DNA from: Pseudomonas paraglycinae
GTDB taxonomy: Bacteria; Pseudomonadota; Gammaproteobacteria; Pseudomonadales; Pseudomonadaceae
Reading direction: 5' to 3'
Assembly (NCBI RefSeq): GCF_021601625.1
Contig: NZ_BQHR01000002.1
Coordinates: forward strand, 310,001 to 374,000
Length of the DNA stretch: 64,000 bases
The notes beneath the pieces are model-generated. The model had not been told where the DNA came from. It searched no databases and was given only the letters and a program-made list of their open reading frames with translations. Positions within the stretch are counted from its first letter, which is position 1. Every line of letters starts with the position of its first letter. Shown piece by piece: positions 36,403 to 43,591 of the stretch. The position numbers and the translations under genes are program-made.

Positions 36403-36831
36403 ATGAATCGATACGTTTTCATCACGATGCCCAATTCCAAGGTATATCGGGTGGTTGATACCGACGAAGGGATGCCGGTCAGCTTTCCTGACGGATTGGG
36501 GGGGCTGTGGGTGGATGCCACAGGAAACACGGAAGTCGTGGTCGGATGGAATGCCCGACTGGTCAACAACCAGTGGGAGTTGCATGCACCCACTTTCGAA
36601 GAGGTGGCAAGCCAGGTCAAGTTCATCGCCACTGAGAAGCTATCGAATGCCAAAGGTTGGCTGACGTTCAACCCGCTGGATTACAAGCAGGATCTGGGCA
36701 TCGCAACGCCAGAGGAAGAAGCGGCGTTGCTGGCTTACAAGCAATACGTCATCGCCGTGTGCGATTACAGGAATCAACCGGGTTACCCGTACACCATGAT
36801 TTGGCCGACAGAGCCTTTTTCGCTGGTTTGA
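36403..36831 (+). CDS. Tail fibre assembly-like protein, copy 2
   Basis: 142-residue paralogue of the preceding gene. Shared features are an N-terminal small beta domain with WVDAT (copy 1: WVDVT), LGIATPEEEAALLAYKQY (copy 1: LGLATPADIAGLQAYKQFF) and GYPYTMIWPTEP. Divergence between the two is high, so the duplication is old or they came from different phages; yet the 5' non-coding cassettes are nearly alike. Its fibre partner is unknown; two fibre genes lie about 12-14 kb downstream. Confidence 0.7.
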   Translation: MNRYVFITMPNSKVYRVVDTDEGMPVSFPDGLGGLWVDATGNTEVVVGWNARLVNNQWELHAPTFEEVASQVKFIATEKLSNAKGWLTFNPLDYKQDLGIATPEEEAALLAYKQYVIAVCDYRNQPGYPYTMIWPTEPFSLV

Positions 36832-36867
36832 ATCGACGACCCGATTGTTCTGGTCTGTATGACCGAA

Positions 36868-36893
36868 AAGCCCGGCCCCTGCGCCGGGCTTTC
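36868..36893 (+). terminator. Hairpin before the Com-like gene
   Basis: GCCCGGC-CCCTGC-GCCGGGC followed by TTTCT, then a second stem CCTGCC-TGA-GGCAGG (36901-36915). This is the third occurrence of a GCCCGGC-type hairpin in 1.1 kb. Confidence 0.6.
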
Positions 36894-36975
36894 TGGAATG
36901 CCTGCCTGAGGCAGGCGCTTCAACAAGGTTTCGCGGCATGAGCAAGGCCACGCAGAGAATCAAAAGGATTTGTCG

Positions 36976-37167
36976 ATGTTGAAAGAGTGCCGCTGCGGCC
37001 ATTGCAAAAGACTGCTCGCCCGGGTGGGCGAGTACACAGAACTCCAGATCAAATGTTCCCGCTGCGGAACGTTGAATCATGTGAAGGCCGCGAGCCCCGA
37101 GCGATCGCCTGTGAGCGACATGCGTGCTGCATCGTCAGCACAACCTGATCAATCTCCTCATAGGTAA
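36976..37167 (+). CDS. Com-like zinc-finger protein (Mu Com family)
   Basis: 63-residue protein with two CxxC pairs, CGHC (about residues 7-10) and CSRC (about 28-31), spaced as in phage Mu Com. In Mu, Com binds mom mRNA and frees its ribosome site so that the DNA modification gene is translated. The ATG at 36976 follows AAAAGGATT. The C-terminal tail is S/P-rich and disordered. No mom homologue is visible in the island, so its RNA target is unknown. It ends five bases before the next ATG. Confidence 0.75.
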   Translation: MLKECRCGHCKRLLARVGEYTELQIKCSRCGTLNHVKAASPERSPVSDMRAASSAQPDQSPHR

Positions 37168-37171
37168 AGAC

Positions 37172-37750
37172 ATGAACATTCTCAAGAAATACGTAGCACC
37201 GTTTCTCGCTGTTGCACTGCTGGGCAATGGCGGCAGCGCAATTGCCGCCAACCTCCTGGTGAACGGCAGCTTTGAACAATCGACATGCGGTGGTGGCTGC
37301 ATTCTGGACACCCCGGCAAAAACCAATGCCATCACAGGCTGGACGACGTTCCTGTCCGGTGCCGAATACTTCAACATGCCCAATGCCATCGGCGGTTCTG
37401 TGGCAGCAGATGGCGTGATGATCGTCGACCTGGCCAACTACGTTTATGGCAACGGTGGCGGGATTCAGCAGAATTTCGCGACCACTCCGGGCGCCAAGTA
37501 CCGTCTGACTTTCAGTGCCGGCAACTCCCGATTCGCCAGCCGCTCCGGCGACGGTGTCATTCAGGTGAAAGTGGCCGGGCAAACCGCTACGTTCAACACA
37601 CCGACAGCCAAAGGCGTCGCGGTCGAGTGGAGCACCGTCACTTACGAGTTCACCGCGATTACCGCGCAGACAACTCTGGCGTTTTCCAACGAGCAGAACC
37701 CGTACGCCAACTACGCCTTCATCGACAACGTCATTGTCGAGCGCCTGTAA
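37172..37750 (+). CDS. Secreted beta-sandwich protein (DUF642 / choice-of-anchor C-like)
   Basis: 192-residue protein with a signal peptide cleaved after IAA (about residue 24; hydrophobic core FLAVALLG). The mature part starts NLLVNGSFEQ, the typical opening of DUF642/CBM-like galactose-binding folds, and ends with FIDNVIVERL, also typical. A cysteine pair in STCGGGCIL may form a disulphide. Such domains bind carbohydrate in other secreted proteins; here the ligand and role are unknown. A secreted protein in a tailocin operon is unusual. Overlap with the Com-like gene region is only in its unused upstream frame. Confidence 0.65.
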   Translation: MNILKKYVAPFLAVALLGNGGSAIAANLLVNGSFEQSTCGGGCILDTPAKTNAITGWTTFLSGAEYFNMPNAIGGSVAADGVMIVDLANYVYGNGGGIQQNFATTPGAKYRLTFSAGNSRFASRSGDGVIQVKVAGQTATFNTPTAKGVAVEWSTVTYEFTAITAQTTLAFSNEQNPYANYAFIDNVIVERL

Positions 37751-37791
37751 CTGCTGAATGCGCGGAACCTGTCGCTGTTCTTCCCCGCATC

Positions 37792-37830
37792 AGAGGCGAC
37801 ACCCGTCCGGTGTCGCCTCTTCACTTCTCT
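37792..37830 (+). terminator. Strong terminator before the holin gene
   Basis: AGAGGCGACACC pairs perfectly with GGTGTCGCCTCT (12 base pairs, five-base loop), followed by a T/C-rich run. It closes the accessory block and lies 31 bases before the holin start. Confidence 0.75.
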
Positions 37831-37860
37831 TCATTCATCAACGCTTTCAGGAGGCGTGAC

Positions 37861-38208
37861 ATGACAAACGAGCAACAAGCGTTGCTGGACATGCCAATCT
37901 GGCTGGTCATCCTCCTTGCCGTGGCGGGCGGGGTGTCCGGCGAAATGTGGCGCGCCGACAAGGAGGGCGCCCGCGGCTGGCCGCTGCTGCGGCGGCTTGC
38001 CTTGCGCTCCGGTGCCTGCATGATCTGCGGCGTGTCGGCAATCATGCTGCTGTACGCCGCCGGCATGTCGATCTGGGCCGCCGGGGCATTTGGTTGCCTC
38101 ACTGCAATGGCCGGTGCCGACGTCGCCATCGGCCTTTACGAACGCTGGGCTGCCAAGCGCATCGGCGTCTGCGAAGTTCCGCCGCGCGACCCCTCATCCG
38201 AACAATGA
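37861..38208 (+). CDS. Phage holin (LydA/holin-3-like)
   Basis: 115-residue inner-membrane protein. A membrane helix lies at about 11-28 (PIWLVILLAVAGGVSGEMW) followed by basic RADKEGARGW and two more helices at about 45-90 (MICGVSAIMLLYAAGMSIWAAGAFGCLTAMAG). It is predicted to permeabilise the inner membrane at a set time so that the endolysin, encoded 24 kb downstream, can reach peptidoglycan. ATG follows AGGAGGCGTGAC, a strong ribosome site. Confidence 0.85.
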   Translation: MTNEQQALLDMPIWLVILLAVAGGVSGEMWRADKEGARGWPLLRRLALRSGACMICGVSAIMLLYAAGMSIWAAGAFGCLTAMAGADVAIGLYERWAAKRIGVCEVPPRDPSSEQ

Positions 38209-38232
38209 TCATTGCCAAGAGAGTCACAGACC

Positions 38233-38424
38233 ATGAATGACGAAGACCTGGCGGCGCTGAACAGGCTTATTGCCGCTCTGCAGGCTCAGACCGATAGTCA
38301 GACGGCCATGAATGCTTCCATCAGATTGTTGGCTCAGAGCAATCAGGCGCTGGTCGACCTGATCAAAAGCCGCGAGCCGGATCCGAATGCCCCACCTTAC
38401 CTGGATGGTACGCCGGCGCCCTGA
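38233..38424 (+). CDS. Small hypothetical phage protein
   Basis: 63-residue protein, mostly one predicted helix rich in A, L and Q (NRLIAALQAQTDSQTAMNAS) with a proline-rich tail. It could be a coiled-coil accessory of the holin or of tail assembly; no function is assigned. It follows the holin gene by 24 bases and precedes a terminator-like hairpin. Confidence 0.6.
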   Translation: MNDEDLAALNRLIAALQAQTDSQTAMNASIRLLAQSNQALVDLIKSREPDPNAPPYLDGTPAP

Positions 38425-38473
38425 GCGCATCGGCGATGCTCTTCCAGAAGTACTCAACCGAGCAACACCCACA

Positions 38474-38497
38474 ACCCCGCATCCGCGGGTTTTTTTA
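38474..38497 (+). terminator. Hairpin with T7 before the tail tube gene
   Basis: CCCGC-ATCC-GCGGG followed by seven T residues, about 20 bases before the tube gene start. Confidence 0.7.
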
Positions 38498-38517
38498 TGT
38501 TCGCTGGAGAACGCCAG

Positions 38518-39009
38518 ATGTCGATCCTTACCCAAGGTACTCAAATTTTTGCCCTCGTGCCGCCGACCACCGGTTCCGGTCCTTACACCGTGCTGGAAGT
38601 CGAACACGCCACTTCTTTCGATCCGGGCGGTGCACCTGCCGAGCAGATCGAAGACACCACGCTCGATGCCCAGGAACGCACCTACAAGAAAGGTCTTCGT
38701 ACACCTGGCACGGCCAGCCTGGGTCTCAATGCCGATCCGACCAATGCCAGTCACATCCGTCTGCATCAACTTTCCGAAGCCAATGGCGACACCGGCATCA
38801 AATGGGTGGTGGGTTGGTCGGATGGCAAAGGCGTTCTGCCAACCGTCAATACTCAAGGCAATGCCTTTGAGTTGCCGACCACTCGTACCTGGTTCACCTT
38901 TGATGGTTACGTTTCGGACTTCCCGTTCAATTTCGCCTTGAATGCCGTAGTGACCACAACTGTCACCATCCAGCGCACCGGCGGTTCCGCCTGGATCAAG
39001 AAAGCCTGA
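38518..39009 (+). CDS. Flexible-tail tube (major tail) protein, lambda gpV type
   Basis: 163-residue major tail protein that would stack as hexameric rings to form the tube of the non-contractile particle. It resembles siphophage tube proteins: [20 protein letters not shown] at the N-terminus, [19 protein letters not shown] in the middle, and a C-terminal [18 protein letters not shown] strand. Unlike lambda gpV it lacks an extra C-terminal Ig domain. It is the first gene of the lambda-type module; no Z- or U-like completion or terminator gene precedes it. Confidence 0.8.
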   Translation: MSILTQGTQIFALVPPTTGSGPYTVLEVEHATSFDPGGAPAEQIEDTTLDAQERTYKKGLRTPGTASLGLNADPTNASHIRLHQLSEANGDTGIKWVVGWSDGKGVLPTVNTQGNAFELPTTRTWFTFDGYVSDFPFNFALNAVVTTTVTIQRTGGSAWIKKA

Positions 39010-39017
39010 GGCCCGTC

Positions 39018-39368
39018 ATGAACCTCAAACAGTTGAAAGCCAGGGGCGGCATTGTCGATGGTCAGCCCGTCAAGAAAGAAGTGAGTTGGAAGCATCTGGA
39101 TGCCGAGTCGGGCCAGGAAGTGACCGAGTCCTTCACATTGCATATCCGCCGTCAGTCGTTCGGGGTCATCGAGCGGCTGTTCGCTCAAGATGAAACCGAG
39201 CAAAGCCGCAATGCGAGCTATCTCGCAGCTTGCGTGTCGCTCGGCGACGACGGGACGGAAGCGCTCGGCTACGACGATGCCTACAACCTTGAGCCATCGT
39301 TGGGGTTCCTGATCCTCAACGCCGTCAATGAGGTCAATGGCACTGGCGGTGTTGCAGCAAAAAACTGA
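39018..39368 (+). CDS. Tail assembly chaperone, G-like
   Basis: 116-residue product lying between tube and tape measure, the place of lambda gpG. It binds the tape measure and recruits tube subunits in lambda; that role is inferred from position and size. The gene ends GCA-GCA-AAA-AAC-TGA, placing the slippery heptamer A-AAA-AAC (39359-39365) exactly in frame just before the stop, so a fraction of ribosomes should shift back one base into the next frame. Confidence 0.8.
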   Translation: MNLKQLKARGGIVDGQPVKKEVSWKHLDAESGQEVTESFTLHIRRQSFGVIERLFAQDETEQSRNASYLAACVSLGDDGTEALGYDDAYNLEPSLGFLILNAVNEVNGTGGVAAKN

Positions 39369-39652
39369 CGGCCGCCGATGAGTTCTGGCACGAACTGGTG
39401 CTGAACGGAGTCGGCGGCCGGACGATTGCCGAAGCCAAGGAACGCATGACCTACCACGAAGCCTTGGCGTGGGGCCGCTATATCGATCGATATGGCTCGC
39501 TCCACACCGGTAGGCGGCTGGAGGCGGGCAGCGCGCTGGTCGCGCTGCAAACCCACCGGCTGGGCGGCGGGATGGCGGAGCTGCTGGACTTCATGCCTTA
39601 TGAGCATCGCCAGGGGCTTTCTCTCGAGCGTGCCCTTGAGCAGTGGCGATAG
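39365..39652 (+). CDS. T-like extension of the frameshifted G-T chaperone
   Basis: After a -1 slip on A-AAA-AAC, translation continues LTAADEFWHELVLNGVGG... for 95 residues to the stop at 39650-39652, giving a 211-residue G-T fusion. The codons just after the slip, including FWHEL, look like real protein and precede the first ATG of this frame (39446), which supports expression by frameshift rather than independent start. No ribosome site precedes an internal start. Confidence 0.75.
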   Translation: MTAADEFWHELVLNGVGGRTIAEAKERMTYHEALAWGRYIDRYGSLHTGRRLEAGSALVALQTHRLGGGMAELLDFMPYEHRQGLSLERALEQWR

Positions 39653-39667
39653 GCGTTCATTCACACG

Positions 39668-39689
39668 ACCCGTTTCGGCGGGTTTTTTC
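39668..39689 (+). terminator. Hairpin before the lambda-type tape measure
   Basis: ACCCG-TTTCGG-CGGGT followed by TTTTTC, 20 bases before the tape measure ATG and just before its CCGGAGAAAA ribosome site. Confidence 0.6.
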
Positions 39690-39708
39690 TTAACCCGGAG
39701 AAAAGCAC

Positions 39709-40926
39709 ATGGCAGTTACTTCTTCAGCAGGGTTGACGCCTAACCTCGACGGCCTTGAACAAGCCTGGACCCAGGCGTCACGTATTACTGAACAAAAGCT
39801 GCGTCAGATGCAAAAGCAGATCGAGGACGCGGCAAAGAAAATCGGCGTGACGCTGAATGCGTCTGCCAGCTCGATCACCCAGGCAAACATCGCGACCTAT
39901 GTCGATGTTCAGGAAGAAGCCAGGAAGCGAATCAATTACTCAGACGATTTCGACAAATTGCGACGTAATGGTGCTCTTGCTGCCGTGCAAGTCGGAATGG
40001 GGACCCGCGAAAGTGCGGGGGCGCAGGCGCTGAGCGATATCGACCAAAACTATGCTGCGGCACGCAAGAAGCTGGACACACCTTTGGCAGGAGGGGGCGA
40101 CCCTCGGGAAGGGGCCGATTACGCAGCCAATCTCGATGCGTTGAAAGCCAACCACGATCAATTGACCCTGCAAGTTCAAAGCAACTATGAGGCGATGACC
40201 GAGGCCCAGGGTAACTGGATCAACGGGGCCACCTCGGCCTGGGATGACTACCTCACAACGAGCGGCAATGTGGCCGGCAAGTCCAGGGAGGTTTTCACCA
40301 AAGCCTTCAACACCATGGGCGATGCCGTGAGCACGTTCGCGATGACGGGGAAGTTCTCGTTTTCCGACTTTGCCAAATCGGTACTCGGCGATATGGCCAA
40401 ACTGGCCGCGCAGACGGCTGTTTCCAGCGGTTTGAGTTCATTGTTCGGCCTGGTGGGGTCGGCGGCATCGTCGATGTTCGGCAGCGCAACTACACCGACT
40501 CCGCAAACATTCAAACTGGATGGCATGAGTACGACTTACGTCCCGCAACTCGACGTGTCGAACGTTTCCTTCCACGCCAAGGGCGGGGCCTTCACCAATG
40601 GCATCGCCACCGGGCCGACCCTGGCTCCGATGGCAATGTTCGGCGAAGCCGGACCGGAAGCCATCATGCCGCTGAGTCGCGGTTCCGATGGCTCCCTCGG
40701 CGTGCAGGTGCAGGGCGCTGGCCTGGGTGGCAGCAGCAGCCAGCAGGTCGTGATTCAGCAAACCATCAATGTGGGCGACAGCTCGGGTGCAGCGGCGAGC
40801 GGGGATATGAACTCGCAGACCGTCGCCAAGGCTTACGCCAGCGCCGCCAAGCAGGGCGCTGCCGAGCAGATCGCCCGTGATCTGAAACCGGGCGGCCAGA
40901 TCTGGTCTGCCATCAACGGCCGTTGA
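39709..40926 (+). CDS. Short tail tape measure protein, lambda gpH C-terminal type
   Basis: 405-residue protein. The N-terminal half is helical and charged; the middle (GATSAWDDYLTTSGNVAGKSREVFTKAF) and the C-terminal part (FSDFAKSVLGDMAKLAAQ, FGEAGPEAIMPLSRG) match the C-terminal region of lambda gpH-like tape measures. Most siphophage tape measures are two to three times longer, because length sets tail length. Either the particle has a very short tail or only the C-terminal part of a longer ancestor is kept. Confidence 0.8.
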   Translation: MAVTSSAGLTPNLDGLEQAWTQASRITEQKLRQMQKQIEDAAKKIGVTLNASASSITQANIATYVDVQEEARKRINYSDDFDKLRRNGALAAVQVGMGTRESAGAQALSDIDQNYAAARKKLDTPLAGGGDPREGADYAANLDALKANHDQLTLQVQSNYEAMTEAQGNWINGATSAWDDYLTTSGNVAGKSREVFTKAFNTMGDAVSTFAMTGKFSFSDFAKSVLGDMAKLAAQTAVSSGLSSLFGLVGSAASSMFGSATTPTPQTFKLDGMSTTYVPQLDVSNVSFHAKGGAFTNGIATGPTLAPMAMFGEAGPEAIMPLSRGSDGSLGVQVQGAGLGGSSSQQVVIQQTINVGDSSGAAASGDMNSQTVAKAYASAAKQGAAEQIARDLKPGGQIWSAINGR

Positions 40927-40963
40927 ATATCAGCGGCCGCAACGGCTTACGCCCGGAGGAAAC

Positions 40964-41302
40964 ATGACAACAGAAACATTCACCTGGACTCCGAAAGTCG
41001 AACCCGTCGGCAACGTCGAGTTTCGTCTCAAGTCCGCAAAGTTCGGCGATGGTTATCAGCAGGTGGCACAGGACGGCATCAACAACAGATCTCAGTCCTG
41101 GCCGTTGACGTTTGTAGGGGATGAGGCGCGGATCAAAACAATCGTGCAGTTCCTCGATCGCCACGCTGGCGCCACACCGTTTTATTGGACGGCCCCCTTG
41201 GGCGAACCTGCTCTCTACCGTTGCAAGGGTTATCAGCCGAGCCCGCTGGGGGCTGGCTTGTACAGCCTCGCGGCGACCTTCGAGCAGGCCTTTCATCCAT
41301 AA
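40964..41302 (+). CDS. Minor tail protein M-like
   Basis: 112-residue tail tip protein with the family pattern TFTWTPK...KFGDGYQQVAQDGINN...W and TPFYWTAPLGEPALYRC, similar in size to lambda gpM (109 aa). It sits in the M position after the tape measure and would belong to the tail tip. ATG is preceded by CCGGAGGAAAC. Confidence 0.85.
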   Translation: MTTETFTWTPKVEPVGNVEFRLKSAKFGDGYQQVAQDGINNRSQSWPLTFVGDEARIKTIVQFLDRHAGATPFYWTAPLGEPALYRCKGYQPSPLGAGLYSLAATFEQAFHP

Positions 41303-41332
41303 GACGCTGACGGCGCTGAATGCCATGACCAC

Positions 41333-41359
41333 AACCCCGCTTCAAGCGGGGTTCTCTTT
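41333..41359 (+). terminator. Hairpin before the L-like gene
   Basis: CCCCGC-TTCAA-GCGGGG followed by TTCTCTTT, ending just ahead of the CCGGAG ribosome site of the next gene. Confidence 0.55.
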
Positions 41360-41373
41360 GCCCGGAGATTCAC

Positions 41374-42057
41374 ATGTCCATTACTGCAGATATTCAGGCG
41401 CTGGAGCCCGGCGCCTGGGTCGAATTGTTCGAGCTCGATGCCACCAGCCTCGGCGCCGAGTTGTACCGCTTTCACGGCTATCCCCAGCAATCCTCGATTT
41501 TCTGGCAAGGCCTTGAGTATTCACCCTGGCCGATCCTGGCCGAGGGTTTCGAAATGACCGGACAGGGCACGCAACCGACGCCGACGTTGTCGGTGGGCAA
41601 CGTCGGCGGTTTCATTACGGCGCTGGTGCTGTATTTCCAGGATCTGGTCGGGGCGCGGTTGATCCGTCATCGCACCCTGGGCAAATACCTTGATGGCCAG
41701 CCTGAAGCCGACCCGGAAGAAGAACTGCCTCCCGACCTCTGGTACATCGAGCGCAAGGTCAGTGAAGACAGCGAAGCAGTGAAGTTCGAACTGGCCAGCG
41801 CACTGGATTTCAACGGCGTGCAATTGCCACGTCGGCAGATTGTCGCCAACGTTTGCTGGTGGCTCAGTTGCGGTGGTTACCGTGGCCCCTACTGCGGTTA
41901 TACCGGTGGCCCGGTGGCAGATGCCAATGACGTGATCGTCACCGACGCCGTCAAGGACAAATGCGGTGGACGTCTGAGCAGCTGCAAGCTGCGTTTCGGC
42001 GAAAACAATCCGCTGCCCTACGGCTCGTTTCCAGCCGCCGGCCTGGTTCGGGGCTGA
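41374..42057 (+). CDS. Minor tail protein L-like
   Basis: 227-residue tail tip protein. It has the PTPTLSVGNVGG motif of the family and a C-terminal cysteine set (VCWW, CGGYRGPYCGY, KCGG..SCKLRFG); in lambda gpL such cysteines hold an iron-sulfur cluster, so the same is likely here. It is followed by the K-like gene after two bases. Confidence 0.87.
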   Translation: MSITADIQALEPGAWVELFELDATSLGAELYRFHGYPQQSSIFWQGLEYSPWPILAEGFEMTGQGTQPTPTLSVGNVGGFITALVLYFQDLVGARLIRHRTLGKYLDGQPEADPEEELPPDLWYIERKVSEDSEAVKFELASALDFNGVQLPRRQIVANVCWWLSCGGYRGPYCGYTGGPVADANDVIVTDAVKDKCGGRLSSCKLRFGENNPLPYGSFPAAGLVRG

Positions 42058-42059
42058 TC

Positions 42060-42842
42060 ATGAACAAGGCAATCCTGGCGGCCATCGAACTTCACGCCAT
42101 CGCTCAATACCCCGACGAATGTTGCGGCCTGTTGATCCTTGAAGGGCGCAAGCAACGATATGTACCGTGCCGCAATACCGCAACCACGCCCAGCGAGCAT
42201 TTTCGTCTGGCACCGCAAGATTATGCGGCGGCCGAAGAATGCGGCGAGATCCTGGCCGTGGTGCACAGTCATCCGGATTATCCGGCGACGGCCAGCGAGG
42301 CGGACCGGGTCGCCTGTGAAGCCTCCGGATTGCCCTGGCACATTCTGGAAGTACGCAAAGGTGATGATGGAACAGTTGGCAAAGGCGAACTGGTCAGCAT
42401 CGCCCCCTCGGGTTATCGGGCGCCCTTGATCGGGCGGGATTTTGTCCATGGTGTGCATGATTGCCTGAGCATCATCCTCGATTACTACCGCCGGGAAATG
42501 GGCATTGAACTGGGCAACTATCAGCGCGAAGACGGCTGGTGGGACAAGGGCGGCAATCTCTATCTCGACAATCTGCCCGCCGCCGGTTTCGAACAGGTCA
42601 GCCGGCTGCAACAAGGCGATGTCGTATTGATGCAGATCCGCTCGCCAGTGCCCAACCATGCCGCCATTTATCTGGAAGATGGCGTGCTCAACAGCGAGCC
42701 GGATCACTTTCCGGCGCCGGGTTCGATCCTGCATCACTTGTACGGACGCGACAGCCGTCGTGACACCTACGGCGGGTATTGGGCAGAGGTGACGGTGAGT
42801 TGCTGGCGACATCGGTCGAAGATGTCCAGTGCGACCGTCTGA
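42060..42842 (+). CDS. Tail tip protein K-like: MPN/JAB peptidase plus NlpC/P60
   Basis: 260-residue two-domain protein. The N-terminal JAB/MPN metalloprotease-like domain (about 1-110) has ECCG and the zinc motif HSHPDYPATASEAD (His-x-His...Asp). The C-terminal NlpC/P60 domain (about 125-245) has the catalytic Cys in VHDCLSI and His in PNHAAIYL. In lambda gpK this protein acts in tail-tip maturation and perhaps peptidoglycan cutting. The ATG overlaps the end of the L-like region (TGATCATG); a longer frame upstream is a shadow of the L-like gene. Confidence 0.87.
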   Translation: MNKAILAAIELHAIAQYPDECCGLLILEGRKQRYVPCRNTATTPSEHFRLAPQDYAAAEECGEILAVVHSHPDYPATASEADRVACEASGLPWHILEVRKGDDGTVGKGELVSIAPSGYRAPLIGRDFVHGVHDCLSIILDYYRREMGIELGNYQREDGWWDKGGNLYLDNLPAAGFEQVSRLQQGDVVLMQIRSPVPNHAAIYLEDGVLNSEPDHFPAPGSILHHLYGRDSRRDTYGGYWAEVTVSCWRHRSKMSSATV

Positions 42843-42896
42843 TATCCGAACAACGGATTTACAACCACATTGGAGTTCTTCTCCTGGAGCCGTGAG

Positions 42897-43523
42897 ATGA
42901 ATCAGCAAAAACTCAGAACAATTCGCCTCTACGGCACCCTGGGGGCCAGTTTCGGCCGTGTACACCGGTTGGCCGTCAGCAACACGGCTGAAGCCATTCA
43001 TGCGCTGTGCATTTTGATCCCGGGTTTCGAGCGCTTCCTGATGGAATCAAAGGACCGCGGGCTGGCGTATTCGGTCTTTCTAGGGCACGAAAATATTGGT
43101 CAGGACCGGCTCAAGGCGCCGAGTGGCAATACGGATATTCGTATTGCGCCGATGGTGATCGGCAGCAAGCGGGCGGGGTCGTTACAGACCATCATCGGGG
43201 TTGCACTGGTCGTCGCAGCCTCCTACTTCACCGGAGGAATGGCTGCAGGTGGCACAGGCCTGCTGGGCACAGGGGCCGGTGCGGGCTGGACAGCGGCTGC
43301 GAATGTCGGGATTGCAATGGCAATGGGCGGCGTCATGCAAATGATGTCGCCGCAGGCCAAGGGGCTGGGCTCCATGGACGCTCCCCAGAATCGTGCCAGC
43401 TACAGCTTCAACGGACCGGTCAACACCAGCGCCCAAGGCAATCCCGTGGGCCTTCTTTACGGTCAGATGATTGTCGGCAGCGCCGTGATCAGCGCCGGCG
43501 TTTACGCTCAGGATCAGCTCTAG
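42897..43523 (+). CDS. Tail assembly protein I-like
   Basis: 208-residue protein in the I position between K and J. The N-terminal ubiquitin-like part (RTIRLYGTLGASFGRVHRLAV) and the glycine/alanine-rich hydrophobic middle (about 95-145) match lambda gpI-type proteins, and the C-terminal NPVGLLYGQMIVGSAVISAGVY motif is typical. In lambda gpI helps assemble the tail tip and is removed from the finished particle. The preferred ATG gives MNQQKLRTIRL. Confidence 0.85.
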   Translation: MNQQKLRTIRLYGTLGASFGRVHRLAVSNTAEAIHALCILIPGFERFLMESKDRGLAYSVFLGHENIGQDRLKAPSGNTDIRIAPMVIGSKRAGSLQTIIGVALVVAASYFTGGMAAGGTGLLGTGAGAGWTAAANVGIAMAMGGVMQMMSPQAKGLGSMDAPQNRASYSFNGPVNTSAQGNPVGLLYGQMIVGSAVISAGVYAQDQL

Positions 43524-43550
43524 CGTTACTCGTTTCAATGACTTCCACCC

Positions 43551-43575
43551 AACCCGCCCGGTGCGGGTTTTATTT
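43551..43575 (+). terminator. Hairpin before the J-like gene
   Basis: AACCCGC-CCGGT-GCGGGTT followed by TTATTT, directly ahead of the CTGAAGGAAAG ribosome site. Confidence 0.6.
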
Positions 43576-43591
43576 CGCCTGAAGGAAAGCC

